Assembly: GCA_022702705.1 (NCBI GenBank) | Contig: CM040425.1 | Span: 8,262,001 to 8,326,000 of the forward strand | DNA length: 64,000 bases | Direction of reading: 5' to 3' | Source: Papilionanthe hookeriana x Papilionanthe teres | Lineage: Eukaryota; Streptophyta; Magnoliopsida; Asparagales; Orchidaceae | In this document: positions 44,674 to 58,412 of the stretch, one piece after another | Numbering within the stretch: position 1 is the first letter of the stretch | Layout of the letters: each line of letters begins with the position of its first letter | Notes under the pieces: model-generated | Told to the model about the DNA's origin: nothing | Seen by the model: only the letters and a program-made list of their open reading frames with translations | Database searches by the model: none | Position numbers and translations under genes: made by a program

Positions 44674-47600
44674 ACCCTAACAATCAAATGGTCACGGCGT
44701 GATTGTCAGATGTAGATGTTTGCAGTTGGTGATGTGGTGTTCATTGGGTCATGGATTGTGGAAATTTTGACTCGAATTTGATCATTTGGGTCGGGTTGAC
44801 GAGTTTGGTCGATGTGGTGGTCATTAGGTCATGGATTGACCATTTGACATAATTTGACCATTTGTGTCGAGGGTTAACAAGTTTGGTCGATATGGTGTTC
44901 ATTGGGTCGTGGATTATTAATTTTGACTGATTTGACCATTTGGCTCGAGGTTATCGGATCGGAGTTTGTCGTAGGTGATTTGATCATTTCGGGTGTCATT
45001 AAGATTTAGGTTATAAAAAAGCTTTATTAGGATTTTACCTTTAGACATTAGGGTTTAAGAGGTAGATATTGGTAGACTTTCTTTTTTGAATGATTTATAA
45101 ATAATCCTCGCGAAAGTGAGATCGACATGACCATCAATCTTTTATTAGAAATAATGTGAAAAGGTTTTATCTTAATTTATTCGAACAAGTTGTGGAAAAA
45201 TGTTTATTAAGAGTCATTATCGAATATATTTGAATTCTAGTCATCATCTGGCAAAGAATAAACATGCAGAGTAAAACGATTAAGGATTTTTTTGGAATTC
45301 GTGCATTTTAGTAAGCTAAAGGAAGCTTTTCTATATTTTTTCTCAAATTTGCGCTATGAATTTTAAATATAATAAGAAGCCTTTCTTGATGTGTGCGGAA
45401 GGACTTTATTTGCTTATGGATATTGACAACCCAAAGGCTTGATGTTTTTATCATTTATCTTCTTATCTAATAGATAAAGGCACTATGGTTGAATGTAGCA
45501 CTCGGTAAGCATTAACGAGAAAATTTTTATAAAACAATTTAAAATTTTCCGGTAAGTTCATAAAACATTACGTTTTAAATCTAAGTGGCTAGTGTAGATT
45601 CCTGACTAAACTTTGGACACTATTTCATAATGTTTTATAATAAAAAAATAATTTTTCAAATTTCGATCCAAATTAGTAAATATCAAATGATCTTCGAAGG
45701 ATTGTGCATGTTCGTCCGAGAGTAATAGAATATGTTATTTTGTTCGATATCAATAAAATGATATAAAGATCTTTAATATATTATTTAACCATTGATTAAA
45801 ACATTATATTTTTAATTATGGATATTTTATCTCATAATGCTTATTTTATAATTGTTTTACATGGCTAGAAACGATAATTAAATGAAATTGATAAAGGATC
45901 AGTTATTTTCTAAATCCATAATTAAATAAAACACGAATTGATAAATGTCGAGTCGAACAAATTAGCATGTGGTATATGCATGAAACTTAATCGAACAAGT
46001 TGCAAAAGATTTTGATGGTAGGTGCGGAATAGTTGAAAGTGCTTGCCATTAAATTTTGGCTTTAAGATATATATGTTGTGGCGATTCTCTTAAGGTTATG
46101 GGCATAGAAATACATCCTTACTTATATAAAACATATTCAAAAGGATTAATTAAATTTAATTTCAATGTAACAAATTATATTTGTAGGTGTTTGCCTTGAA
46201 TATTGCTAATAGTTTCGGTAAGACGAAGATAAGAAGATTGATAGATTAGCTTAATATCCTGAAATGGATTCTACACGAGCTTTTTAGTAGTTATTTTGAA
46301 GGTGAACGGCTATGATTTTTCTTTTATTGAATGTATTTTCCATAGAAACTCGCTATATAGACCAATGAGAATTAGTGAAGGGTCCATATGGATGAAAAAC
46401 CATATTTTATTTAAATTAGATTTAAGAAATTGGGATGGTGTGTATTCTTGTAAAGGCTTACTACTGTAAACATTTTAATTTATTATTTAGTGTTTTATGA
46501 AAACTAAGCATCCGATCTGATTATTACTTATTTATTAATTTAATATTAATTTTTTACATTTATACTACATTTTAAGTACCTTTATTTTTCTATGTTCTTA
46601 AATATGTACGGTGTGTAGTGCCACATTTAAAAATATATGTTAAACGCATAAGAAATATAAATACTCTACATTTAAAATATTAATAACATGAATCATTCAA
46701 TAAAATAGTTAGTAACCATCTATACATATAAATATTCATGGCTAGCAAACATATATACATGCCTATCAACATGATTCACTCACCATAATTAGTTACATGC
46801 ATTCATTACAAACTTACATACCTTTGTATTATTATGTTAAGATCTAATAAAAGAAACAATTTAGCAAATTTCCTTCCGATCCTAGGAATATATTACGATT
46901 ACTGATTCACATCTAATCAACATGAAGTTAATAAACTAAATTAGTATTATTATTGAGTTTTAATTGATGAATATTATTTTCCTAAAATTTTGATCCTTAC
47001 ATGATGTTAGAGCCCATTCATTTAAGAAATAAACAATGAAAAAAATGTGGGTCAAAATACATATTAATTATGATTAGCTAGTTTTGTCTAAATTGCTAAT
47101 TTTCTAGGTTCAACTTATCAAAATTATTATAGCCTTGCCCACCGAACAAATTCATAGACACCGAGCCTAATGATTTTAAACAAAGTATAATTTTATTAAA
47201 GTTCATTATTAAGTTTGATTCTAGGATCATTGAATTACTCACCTAACGAACGATGAATTTATTAGTTTGTCTTATGCACTTATTTGATATAAATGAGTTA
47301 GTACTTGAACAAGTGCTTTTAAACATGGATATAGTATCCTAAATTAATTTCTTAACTGAGTTATGTTAGAAATCTTTACTTCATGAGTATTTTATGAATC
47401 TTACCATACCAAAATTTAAGCCCCAATCTTCTAAAATAAATGATCGGCATATACATAAATTCAATCAAAATCTTAAAATTAGCATATGAATAGTTTGGTG
47501 ATAGGTGCTTAAGAAAATGAGGATTTTAAGCAAAGGTCTCCCTGCAAATCCCCTTCTTTTGCTTTAAAGTGTAAAAACCTACTTTAATAATTATATCATT

Positions 47601-50600
47601 ATGTTATAATGAAATAAAAAATAAAAAATGGGAATAAATTTAATTATAAGGAAGTATATAATTAATTATTGAAGGAGACCCATAAATGTACACTAATTTA
47701 ATATAGTTTTAGGATTCTATGTAAAATAATTTAGGTGGAATATGATAAAATATTGTTTTAATAAATTAAAATTATAGCATAATAATAAATTTAGAAAATC
47801 AAATAAAAATATTTTGTTAAGTTAATATATAGTAATTATGCTTTGGTGTTTTCATTTAGGAAACTTATGGATCATAGTTAAAGATGGCTAAATTAAAGGA
47901 TAATTAACAACAAAGAAAAATTAAACAACATAGCTAGCTTTTAAGTTTGAAACAATAAAAATGAGAAACAACTTATGCAAATGTATCGAAGATAGCTAGC
48001 AGTGACTCGACGAATAAAGAGTAATCGATGAAAGCTTTAATATGAATTTTGAGTGTGGCAAAAACATTAGTCAGTTGGAGGATTCAGGAGCTATGATACA
48101 CGGTTACATGGATACGATACTCCATGTTAAAACACTTATGTAGAGGGAAATTTGGGGCAATATAATGTTGAATGAAGCTTCATAAGTGATGATGTATAGT
48201 AGGAAAAATTGGCCAAATGATCCCATGGATTATCGATTTAGTACAAAAGGTTTAATTGCAACATATGATGGCCTACGCTGAAGAGTAAGATGAACAATTA
48301 AAGTACCATTAGAAATGTATGGATCAAAAAAATATTTGAGAGATGATTGATAGTAATACATGACAAGTTATAACTTTAACGTATGTGAAGTCGGTAAAGT
48401 GCTGGTAGCAGTTCTGTGTTCTTTCTAGTATGGTGTACGGTCGATATCACGACTTGATTTGATTTTTAAAAAATAAAATTCTAAAAAAAATAATAACTAA
48501 TTATTTAATTTCTATGTAATCCTTATAATGTCTTAAAAGAGTGATATAATATATATTTCGAAGCTCTTTTCGGAATAGTGACTAATTTCTAATATAAATT
48601 AGTTAATCTTTTGCGAATCGTAAGCCATGTGAATGATTTTTTTTTTCTGCACAACATATACATTTGAAAGTGATGATAAGAAAAATAAACTAAATAAAAA
48701 GTCATATGCATTGATTTGATTTTTCAACAAATGCATGGACAACTTTAACTCATTTTCTTAAAAGCATTGTTTGTGTGATAATCGATAAAAATAAATGGAG
48801 GGCATGTTAATTGAAGAAGCTTTGATAAAGCTTATTTTTTTTTGTCTTTACAAGCAACATTAAAATAATATAATGAATCAAGGAGACAATTCCAAGAAAA
48901 AAAAATTACATATTAGATGTAAGACTATAGCAAAGATAGATTTACTTAAACTATATATTACTTTCAAATAAATTTTATAGAGAAAATGATTTGAAGTGCT
49001 ATAAATATTTGTCAATTCAAATTAACCTTCTTGTTGCAATTATCATAATGCTTGTTATATTTTTTGGATTCCAAATTTTAATAGATTTAGTAATAGATTT
49101 AGTAAACTAAGAAAAAAATGACAGTTAGTTATAATAAAGCTAAGATAGAATATATTGAAGTGAAAATAAGCAAGAATAAATTTGATTTTTTCTTAAAAAT
49201 TACTAGCTTCAACAATGAATGATAATATATGAAGGTGAAGACCACTTGATGTTTTTGATGAGCTAAGAAAATGTACAAAAAAAGGTAAAGTAATTAAATT
49301 GTCTAGTTTTAGTAGTAAGAAGAATTGGCAAATGGTCAACGCTAAAAAGATATATCATCAAAACACATAGACTCGTATTCTAATATTGATGTGTCTGTTC
49401 AAGGCTAAGTGGAGAACTTAAATGATCTTATGTATTTTGGCTCTCCTATTTTAATGTAAGAAGATAGATGAAGAATCACTAAAGAGGAACATATATGTTG
49501 TAGTAGTAATATGGTCATGTTTTATGGCATATGTTTTAGTTGAGGGAGCTACTTCATGCTTCATAATAATCGAAAGTTGGAATTAACTGTTCTCCTGACT
49601 AATTTATTACTACAAGGACCCTATACCGAAGTAAGAGGCAAAATGAGAACAAGCTCAACTTTTTTTTAAGAATTACTTTTTCTTAATTTTGTAAATTTGT
49701 CATAGGAATCATTTCAAATAATCTCCAAATGAATTAGGGAAACACTTATTTTTGGTGAAAACTATTGCAATTGAAGCTCTAATAATAGAAAATTATATAT
49801 ATAATTTATATCTAGAGGTTTTCAAATAAAGATCACTATTATCGAGCAAATTGGGCCGAGCAAATTTGTTATTATAACTTAAATATAATAAAATAAATTC
49901 ATCTAGTTTTTAATGTTAAATGATAATTTAGAAAGCCTTCTCATTCACCAAGATCCACTAGAATTTCTTACGAAATATTGAAATAAATTTAATTTTGGAT
50001 TGATTATAGATGCAAATATATTGTCTCAAAATTTCTTAGCCTAGAATTTTTGATGGAATAGATTGGGAGGTAATCGCCTGACAAATTTTTAAATTCGTCA
50101 CTTGAATCATGGAACCGTAACATAGATCACGAGATGATATTTTGAAGCGAGAAACATTCGAATATTAATAAAAATTAAATAAAACTCAAATTTAATGAAA
50201 CTTATAATCCAAGCTTGGCCATTTTCGATAAAGGCAGCTCTAACGATATAAAAATTTGTCAAATCAAGTCGGCAAGTTAGGATCATCATTAAACGCGTGA
50301 GAAGATTAGGACATATTTGATCAAGCGGATGTTGACAACGGCGAAAGCATATCTTTTCGAATCAAACATCTAATAAAGGCAAATCATGAAACTAAATCGC
50401 TCAATTAAAGCATCGTTAAGACCATCGAATGCCTCATAAACATTGTATGATTGAAGAAGCCTCTGGGCCGTCAAATCAAAATAGCGCATTAATTGCACTA
50501 ATAATATTTATTAATAGAGCGCATACATCACACACGTAGAGAATAGGCTTCAAGTCGCTAAAGAAAAGGCCCGAAATCAATATATCAAATCGTTATTGAC

Positions 50601-52937
50601 ATATAATATCAATATGCACCAGCCTCTGTTAGCCTCAATCGACCGTTAATCAATTAACCATAATGACAGTAAACTATTTGTCAATCGCCGTCAATTAATG
50701 TCGATCGTCGCGTTGATCCTGACAATCATCTTAATCATAATAATGAGCAAATCAGTGTAATATATCGAAAAATATAATTCTGCTTCCGTCTAATAGGACG
50801 AGGATTCTGTAATCATTGATCGATAGTGCATTTCGGCAAGCGTAAGTACAGCGTTTTTAAAACTCGGGTTTCCAGTATAAAAGCTTGAAGTGCGTCCTTG
50901 CATTTCTCTTTTCATTTGTGTGTGTGTGTGTGCTAAATTAAAATCTATTGTTAAGACGATAATCGATTCTTTCTACTAGCCGTGAATTTTCTAGCACGCA
51001 TCAGTAGGAAGATTAATCATCCATAATCTTTTAACAAATAGATCATTTTAAAATATCAAATAAGATTGGGGACAGAAATTCAAGAATGACACTAGCTAGC
51101 TTGCCTTTGTGAGAAGTTGAGAGAGGATAGAGAATGTTGATTGACCGAGAATAAAAAAAGGCACCACTTTAACGTTGATTGAATTTAAAGAAGTATCCCT
51201 GTGAAGTGACATCAGTAAAGAAATTTATATGTATGATCACTGATAGCTTGATCGTGGAATGAAAACATTACCAAGTGTAACATATAAATGTACCTAAATT
51301 ATAGAAAAGAAGACATTGAAAACGATGCCATCAACAAACATAATTATAGCAACTAACAAGCAAGGCTTGTTGATGCGTAAACCAATAATCTTGCCATCTT
51401 AATGTACAAAAAGAATAATTTTAGAAACTTCTTGTGGAAAGTGCTAGATTTAAAAGAAAATGGCGTATCACATTATATAAACATGAATACATAAAATTAG
51501 GGCTATGACAAAGCTTAACTTTGGGCTAGAGATTCTAGGAGATGATGGCATAGAACAATAAGATAAAATGAAGAAGTTAAGCGGAAAAAGATTTTAGCAC
51601 TATGAAACTTTCGAGACAATAAATAGTCAAAATAGTGTTGGCGACAGTTAATTGTGATAGGGCATGAAGATATGGGAGGATGCGGTGGCTTCTCAATTTC
51701 TTGGCAAGTAGAGCAAGATTGAACTTGACAAAACCCTCAATACAAATTAATGTACTAATTCATCAAGTTTATAAGTGAAGTGTTAAAGTGAATTTAGGCT
51801 TAAAAGCACTTCATCAATGTATTTTTGTGGCAATTTAAATTTTTATTATTGTTCTTATGAAATAATAAAATAAAATTTATATGTAAACATAATATATATA
51901 CTTTTTTTTTCCCATTCATTTAAGACTGGATACTTTTTATGAGTTAAAAATGAAGTTATAACAGTCATAAAATCAACAAAGGTATAGGCCCTATAATGTA
52001 AACTGAAGTAACGGTTGCAACTACAAAATTATCCCCCGGGAAGAAAGTTTTGAAATGATCCTCATCTCAACAAAGACCTTTAAAACCAGGAAAGAAAACA
52101 GTTAAAGGATGTCCTCTTTCATAGAAATGATCCTCATCCAAAATATTCTCAAGGATGATAAAATCATGTGAATAAGACTAGCATTTTAACTTAAATTTTA
52201 TATTTGTTCCTTCCCTAGCAAAATTTTCTTATACATATAGCCCAACATCATATTTACCTTATACAGATAATTTCTATTTGTACGTACAATATGAATACTA
52301 ACATATATTTGATCGTGCTACCCTATTGATTTTAATTTCCAAGAAGGCATATTCATCCATGTGAATTTTATTATCATTTAATTAGTGTGCACTGGAAGCG
52401 CAAATAAATTAGAAACCAACTATGCGGCAATGCATCATAAAAATAAGCCAGCCTTCACAAGCATTATACTAAAAAAACATCTATATAATCTCCTCCAAAA
52501 AATAATAATAATAATAATATAAAAAAAAATTAAAAAAATAAATGGAATGCCGACCTGTCTAGTTTGTAATCCATGTTACATCTAGAAGAGCAGAAATGTA
52601 CACTTTACCTGGCAGCAATTTCTGCAAGTCTTCCTGACAAATCATTGTGCCGTTATTCCATGTCAGTGAAGTCAATGGAATTATCATATAGAAAATCATG
52701 GCTGTTTTATAAATTATATAAAAAAAAAAAAACTAACTATAACGAAACATACAAATAACTAGCAATTGTATAATATAAATAAATAACTAATATATATATC
52801 TATAACAACATAATCTCTTCAATAACAAATCAAGTTTAGTTCCTACAGGTAAGTTTGATTACGCAACAATGTTAACGGGCAACGTACCATAGTGCATTTA
52901 GAAGCTTTTAGCTTATTAAAGCAATATATCACGCTTC
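44674..52937. other. Intergenic region without recognised genes
   Basis: AT-rich DNA with no ORF over 61 codons and no RNA gene or known element that I recognise. A GT run lies at about 50,917-50,933 and an AAT run near 52,503. Short palindromic CpG-bearing words occur near 50,640-50,720. This may be old, decayed repeat sequence. Confidence 0.5.
44731..44960. repeat. Three-copy tandem repeat, about 79 bp per unit
   Basis: Units 44,731-44,810, 44,811-44,888 and 44,889 to about 44,960, each opening GAT.TGGTG.TCATT.GGTC and containing TTTGACCATTTG or a variant. Degenerate and noncoding. Confidence 0.75.
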
Positions 52938-53507
52938 TCACTCGAGGTTACTAGGATATTTAGCTTTAGCAGCAGAAGCAGTAGCAGCGGGTAGGGCATT
53001 CCACTCCCACAGCTTTTCATAAAGTAGTAGATAATGAGACCGGCACTGTATTGAAGGCGGGACGAAGAAGCTGGCACTGTGAGGATTGCAAGTGCTGGAT
53101 TTCATCCATTTGCTGCATAAAACGTTGGTTATTGCCAAACCAGCTAAACTTTGGAGTTCATCAACTGCATCAGTGGTCATGGCCACATGTGGGCAAGGAA
53201 AAATAAGGCTCGGTGATGTGTAGGAATTATGCGAGTTATTTATGTTGAGAAGGGAATGATGTTCTTCTTCTATGAGAGTGTTTGTAGTAGAAAAGAGGTC
53301 ATGTGGCTTGATGTTATTGCTAACCAAGACATGGCTTTGATCAAATTTCATCATATCATCTTCTTCTTCAAGTGTTAAGAAGCTTGATGATTGCTCAAGT
53401 GTTGAGTGCTTCGCTGCGTTGGTGACAGGTGATGACTTGGGCGGAGGGAGTCGACGGTTGTCGTCTACTCCAGCTCTTTTGTAGACGCGACAAAGTGAGA
53501 TTTCAGC
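52938..53507 (-). CDS. NAC gene exon 3 (end of NAC domain and C-terminal region)
   Basis: Acceptor TTTGCAG before GCTGAAATC at 53,507. Open for 189 codons to a TAA-type stop at 52,938. It opens with the last NAC block (AEISLCRVYKR), then a transcription-regulatory region rich in Ser, Thr, Asn and Glu and, near the end, Ala (ALPAATASAAKAKYP). This exon shows no indel. Intron 2 before it is about 1029 bp. Confidence 0.8.
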   Translation of the reverse strand, partial: AEISLCRVYKRAGVDDNRRLPPPKSSPVTNAAKHSTLEQSSSFLTLEEEDDMMKFDQSHVLVSNNIKPHDLFSTTNTLIEEEHHSLLNINNSHNSYTSPSLIFPCPHVAMTTDAVDELQSLAGLAITNVLCSKWMKSSTCNPHSASFFVPPSIQCRSHYLLLYEKLWEWNALPAATASAAKAKYPSNLE

Positions 53508-54536
53508 CTGCAAACTCTTTTCATAATGTTAAGATCTTCTGTAATACAAAATAGAAATGAAGATAAGGCATTATTGTTTGTTTGTTTGGTTGTTTACAGC
53601 AATTATAAACTTTGAATTATGAAGAATGAAATGGATTCAAAAGTAGCAGTTTTTTTTATTTGGAAAATCAGAACTTAAACCAGAGATAGACCAAACAAAA
53701 TGGAAACAATTTAATAATATATTTCATTTGCTAACGAGTCGATTGCCTTGTTAAGGAAGGCAGAGAAACAAAATAGTAGATTGCTGAAACAGATGAAACA
53801 CATCCTTATTTCGTATATTATTGGAGGAAAATTAAGTGAAGAAAAAAAAAGTAGGATAGAAGAAGAATACTATAAGATGAATTTATGAAATCAGGGAGAA
53901 TGAAGAAAAAAATGAGTCATTTTGCCATACAAAGAGAAAGAAAAAACAAAGTAATATGAAAAGCATAAAAAATCAAGTTTTTTGTTCCCAGAATTCAGCT
54001 ATTAAAAACAAAAAACAACATATTTAAAAATAAACAACTTCCATGTAGTATGTAAAACCTATATATATGACTATGAAAAACTCTAAAAATTAGTTCGAAT
54101 ACTCACTAAGCTTGTTTTCATTTATGCATAGATAGGTATAAGAAGAAAAACTAAGAAGAAAAAAAATATAGAACCGTAATAATTGAATAAAAAGAAACCC
54201 TAAAAGAAGAGATGCGGTCAAGGAATTAATTGTAAGAAGATGGCGAAGCATGTTTAATAGGTAAGCAAAATATGACGCAGATCTTCTATAATCTAACAGC
54301 CATGCTGACAAGTTTGAACAATAAAAACTATATATAAAGAGAAAAAATATAAAAGACGGATCAAAAAGAAAGATATAAAAAGACAACGTAAACAGAAGAA
54401 AGAAGGAAACCTCTCGTGATATGTAGCAAAATCAAAAGAAGAAAGCAAAATGAGAAGCCAAATTTAAAAGGTAATTAATTTCCAAATATATCTATGATTC
54501 CAAGAGATCTGAAATCCAAACAATCTTGAATATTAC
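53508..54536 (-). other. NAC intron 2
   Basis: GT at 54,536-54,535 and AG at 53,509-53,508; AT-rich, with a run of A-rich purine sequence on the plus strand. No nested gene; the open stretch 54,386-54,090 (-) is a pyrimidine-rich chance frame. Confidence 0.65.
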
Positions 54537-55400
54537 CATATGAAATCGATCGGTTTCGCTCTGCTGTAGCCTGTACTCATTCATAATCCAGGTTGTTCTT
54601 ATGCCCTTAGGAGCTTTCCTGAGTAGAAAACCAGCGTCTTCTTAAGCCCTATGGATCTGAAGCTCTTTCGTTCCTTATCATCCTATCAGCTCCTGTAGCC
54701 TTCCAGTACCCAAGAAGTTGTAACTCGATTAGGCCTATCACCATTCCGGTATTTCCTGTCCCTTGGGACATAGAAAAACCACTCCTTTTCTGGTGCCGCC
54801 AGTACTGAAAGGAAGTGGTCCATTCTTCTCAGATCGGGAGAGGGAAAGAATAAATAATTTAAATTATGATTTTAACCTGAAGTTCCCATGGATCATATCT
54901 GTAGAGGTCCAGAAACGTGATGAGCTCCACGTTGGAAATGCTTGCCTTCTACTTTCCGTCGAAGGTAGAATTCAATGAGCTCCTCCTCAGTGGGGTGGAA
55001 GCGGAAGCCGGGCGTCACGGTCGTGCCGTCAGTGCCGTCCACATCTCTGTCGCTGTCGTGGCTCATGGCGGCTGCAATCGCCATGCACCGTTGTCGTTCC
55101 TTGCCGGTCGCCGCCGCCGGAGATCCTCAAGTTCTCAAAAAGTTTAGAAGAAATATCTAATTTGGTCATCAGGTCACCAGTTATTATATTTCAATAAGGC
55201 CTTAACAAAAGACACTGAGTGGTGCAAGTGGGTAGGAGGGGATGGGAGGAGTGGCTAAGAATAATATTAGATAGCATGATGATGTAAGAAGATTATTATG
55301 ACGTTTTCTACCATCATTAATTTTTATCTTAACTCGCCCTAATGTCTCTACCTCACATGTCAAAGTAGATGAAAGAGTACAGGAGATTGAAGTGGAGAAT

Positions 55401-55413
55401 GGATTTAAATAGA
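55401..55413 (-). promoter_or_regulatory. Possible TATA box of the NAC gene
   Basis: TCTATTTAAATCC on the minus strand, about 320 bp upstream of the ATG at 55,084. The intervening leader is CT/GA-rich. Weak support. Confidence 0.3.
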
Positions 55414-57380
55414 AGCGGCATATAGGTTTTCTGGGAAGTGGAGGGCCTACAGGTCAAGTGTAGCGGAACTGTGGTGGGTTATGATTTAATAAATGGGAAA
55501 GAGACTTGGCGCATGGGAGGACTGCTTCGCTGTGTTTCTTTGTCCTATAATTCACATTTTTTTGACATAATTATGATTGTTATATAATTTTTTACGAAGT
55601 ATAAGGCTAACATTTTTCTCGTCATAGTTTCAAAACAAAGTGAGGTTAAAGCTTATATTTTTTTATACCATGGAAGCAATATCTTAAAGAAATTTATTAT
55701 AGTTACCAGCACTTGGAACTCATGTATTTCCTTATTAGATTAATTATAATAGCAAACAGTTTTACTATGACAATGTAATTAATTAAATATTTTTATTATA
55801 TTAAATTCAGTCTATTAATAAAGGAGATGAGTATAACCTAACTAGGTTTGAGTGATTGATCGTATGGAAGATGAGCTAGAAGGAACAACAAAGATCCATC
55901 ACCAGTAGCGAGGCTAGTGCTAGCATCCATGCCTATTCTAACATCCCCTAGCGTTGATCCTGCAGCGGCTTCACTTCACAAACATGACCAGTAGTCAGCC
56001 ATTGAGGTGAAAGAAGTAAAAAAAAAAGGATCAAAAGAGCTCTTTTCCCGAGTTCACTCGGGATAACAACCAGTTTAAAAGGTAGCAAAGAAAGTCGAAG
56101 TATTATGACAGTCAAGTGTTTTTAGATTGATTTTCCTTGCTTTAGCCCAATAGCTGGTAGCAAATTTGGAATAGTAAAATTCTAAGACAGAATAGTACAT
56201 AGGTGTTGAAGGAAACCAATTGGATAGTCTATTAATATAAGTAATTATTTATTTCATTTCTACACAGATAGATAGTATTAATTGAACTTATTCAAATAAT
56301 TACAACATTGTTTGGGGTTTATGAATTTATTTAACAAGGGTAGTGTTAATTATTTTTTTGATTCGATAAAATATTACTCTTAGAATGCTATTTCTATTAT
56401 TGTTGTCTTATTGATAATTACACTCCGGTAACAAGGGTTGTGAGTGAATAGTAGAGAATTTTATAGTTAACAAATAATATTTTGCATAATATGTTCCATA
56501 CACTTCATTTACTTAATACATAGTCATCTTGTTTTTTTGTCACTTGTATGATTCCAATAATTGATTGTAAAATAACTGTCTAATATTACTTAGTGCTAAC
56601 CATTAATTTTTTGTAAATACATTAAAACTAGTTTATTCACGTGACGTTCATAAATGCTCTTGTATTTGCCAATTATTTTTTAATTTATCTGAGCATTTTA
56701 ATAGTCTTAGCTTATGTTTAGTGTATTTTAATTGTTATATCATTTGTTCATCAGTAGTATTTTTGTGATGATATTAACTTGCTGGGTTTAATTAAAAAAG
56801 AAATGATGCATTGAAGATCTTCGTCAAAAACCAACTTTCTACCTCGTATGTGAATTCAATTATAATAAAGACTCCTTTTTTACCAAACCATATTCTCTTC
56901 ATCACGTTCTTAAAGATAAACATGATTTTCCGTAAGTTTATTTAAGCTAAAAAGTGAACAAGGCTAGTTTTTCAACTCATGTAAGAAACTAAAAATTTGA
57001 AGTTATGCCAGTTCAGCCAAGGCTTCTTGATGCTGATATCAAGTTGATTATTGCTGGAAATCAATTTAATAAACTAAGTATACTATTAAAAGAAAATGAG
57101 AAGTGTTGAGTACTGAAGAATTCACGGTGGTAAAATTATATTAATATTTTTATATTGTACAAAATAAAGCACACAGACACATAGAAGAGAAGTGATAGTG
57201 GGTTAACAATTACTTTTTATGTAGAAGACCCAAAAAATGTGTAAAATCCACAGGGCCTAGCCCTGCTGAAATGAACCAACTATGTTGAAATCACTATGGA
57301 TTAGAGTGTAATTAGCATCAGGCATAATTTCAACGTAAAATTAGTGTCTGAATTACGTCTGTTCAGCGTCACAAGCGGTC
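55414..57380. other. Intergenic region, nothing recognised
   Basis: AT-rich sequence upstream of the NAC gene. No ORF, RNA gene or repeat family recognised. Confidence 0.5.
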
Positions 57381-57458
57381 TAAAGAATGAAAGCAACAAC
57401 ACATATGTGTTGGGTTGAGTTGGCGATGTTAAGTCTATGTTGTCGCGTCAGATAAGCA

Positions 57459-57512
57459 TCGGCATTAGCCGACGTTGATCTTATCGCTTAGCATCCGAAT
57501 TAGCGGATGCTA
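57459..57512. repeat. Short perfect inverted repeats around ATTAG
   Basis: TCGGC-ATTA-GCCGA (57,459-57,472) and TAGCATCCG-AATTAG-CGGATGCTA (57,489-57,512), the latter with a 9-bp perfect stem. Related words (TTAGCATCAG, AGCTAATGCC) lie around them. This resembles subterminal repeats of CACTA-type DNA transposons, but no matching terminus was found. Confidence 0.45.
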
Positions 57513-57630
57513 ACTCCAAAGCTAATGCCTAGAAATCCCCAAAACCAAACAGCAACCGGCACTTCCTCCTTTCTTCCTCCCGGTCGAGAATTTGTCTCCT
57601 CCGACGCTCCTCCGTGTCCCATTTCGGTTT

Positions 57631-57665
57631 ATGGCATCTCCGACTCATTTTAATCTTCATCCAAG
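57631..57665 (+). other. Candidate short first coding exon
   Basis: A CT-rich, leader-like stretch (57,555-57,630) precedes ATGGCATCTCCGACTCATTT, and after 35 bases a strong donor CCAAG|GTGAGA follows. It would encode MASPTHFNLHP. No later exon could be recognised, so this may be chance or a dead gene. Confidence 0.25.
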
Positions 57666-57828
57666 GTGAGAAAGCATCTTCCATTTTACATAAGTTTGCA
57701 TATTATTTTGTTAGATTTGCAACGCATAGACCTTTGATCCAAAAAAACTTAGGCACCGTTCAAGTTTTTTTCGCTTTTCTTTATTAACCATGCAATGCAT
57801 ATGGGATTAGATGGATTTACAAAAGTTT

Positions 57829-58412
57829 TGAGTGATATGTGCATAACTATAATACTTTTAAGTGTGATATTTAAATACATAAGAATTCTGTGCTACATTA
57901 GTAAATCCCCCAAAAGTTTTGATCTATTTGAGTGCTTGTGCCTAAATATAAAATTTTTGTAGTGAGAATGTAAATACATAAAAATTTTGTACCTAATTAC
58001 ATTAGAATTTTATGTTATGTTCCAAAAAAACATAGGCATTAAATGCCCTAAAAATTTTTGAATATTTGAGTGCTATGTGTCTATATATAAAAGTTTAGGC
58101 GTTTGATATGCAAATACATAAGAATTTTGTGCCTAATACATAAATTTTGTGGTATGTGCTATGTGCCCAAAAACATACTAATTTTCTGCTATGTATGTAA
58201 ATGCCCCCAAGAAATTTGATAATTTAAGTGCTATGTGCCCAAATATAAAAGTTTTTGTGTGAGATATGTAAATACATAAGAATTTTGTGATATGTCTATA
58301 AATGCCCCCAAAAATATCAAAGATTTGAGTGCTACGTGTCTAAATATATAATTATAGGTGTGAGATATGTAATTACATAAGAATTTTGTGCTATGTATGT
58401 GAATGTCCCAAA
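57829..58412. repeat. Five-copy degenerate tandem repeat, 97-145 bp per unit
   Basis: Each unit opens GAGTGCTATGTG..TAAATATA, continues with TAAATACATAAGAATTTTGTG and then, apart from its last base, AAATGCCCCCAAAAATTTGA. Two middle units carry extra 40-50 bp. Units are diverged by eye 10-20%. Confidence 0.75.

Larger units (their letters stand above)
52938..55084 (-). pseudogene. NAC-domain transcription factor (LOV1/NAC035 type), three exons, with frame-breaking indels
   Basis: Exon 1 (55,084-54,877): MAIAAAMSHDSDRDVDG, then NAC subdomain A PGFRFHPTEEELIEFYLRRK and, one frame off, VELITFLDLYRYDPWEL. Donor CAG|GTTAAA. Exon 2 (54,804-54,537): EKEWFFYVPRDRKYRNGDRP, then GYWKATGADRMI, GLKKTLVFYSG and WIMNEYRL, ending at donor ATG|GTAATA. 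Exon 3 (53,507-52,938): AEISLCRVYKRAGVDD, then a Ser/Thr- and Glu-rich activation-type region, DELQSLAGL and KLWEWNALP near the end. NAC proteins are DNA-binding nuclear regulators; the N-terminus and subdomain sequence are closest to what I recall of LOV1/NAC035. Indels near 54,934 (+1), 54,879 (-1), 54,712 (+1), 54,663 (+2) and 54,615 (-1) break the frame, though conserved residues are otherwise kept. Either a young pseudogene or sequence error. Confidence 0.8.

Noticed and set aside
44674..44678. ACCCT as target-site duplication of element A
   Set aside because: No matching copy next to the 3' LTR, which continues into gag.
54090..54386. 98-codon hydrophobic ORF within NAC intron 2
   Set aside because: Composition follows an A-rich purine run on the other strand; it lies inside a well-supported intron.
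54917..55160. Plus-strand ORFs opposite NAC exon 1
   Set aside because: Shadows of the GC-rich NAC exon on the minus strand.
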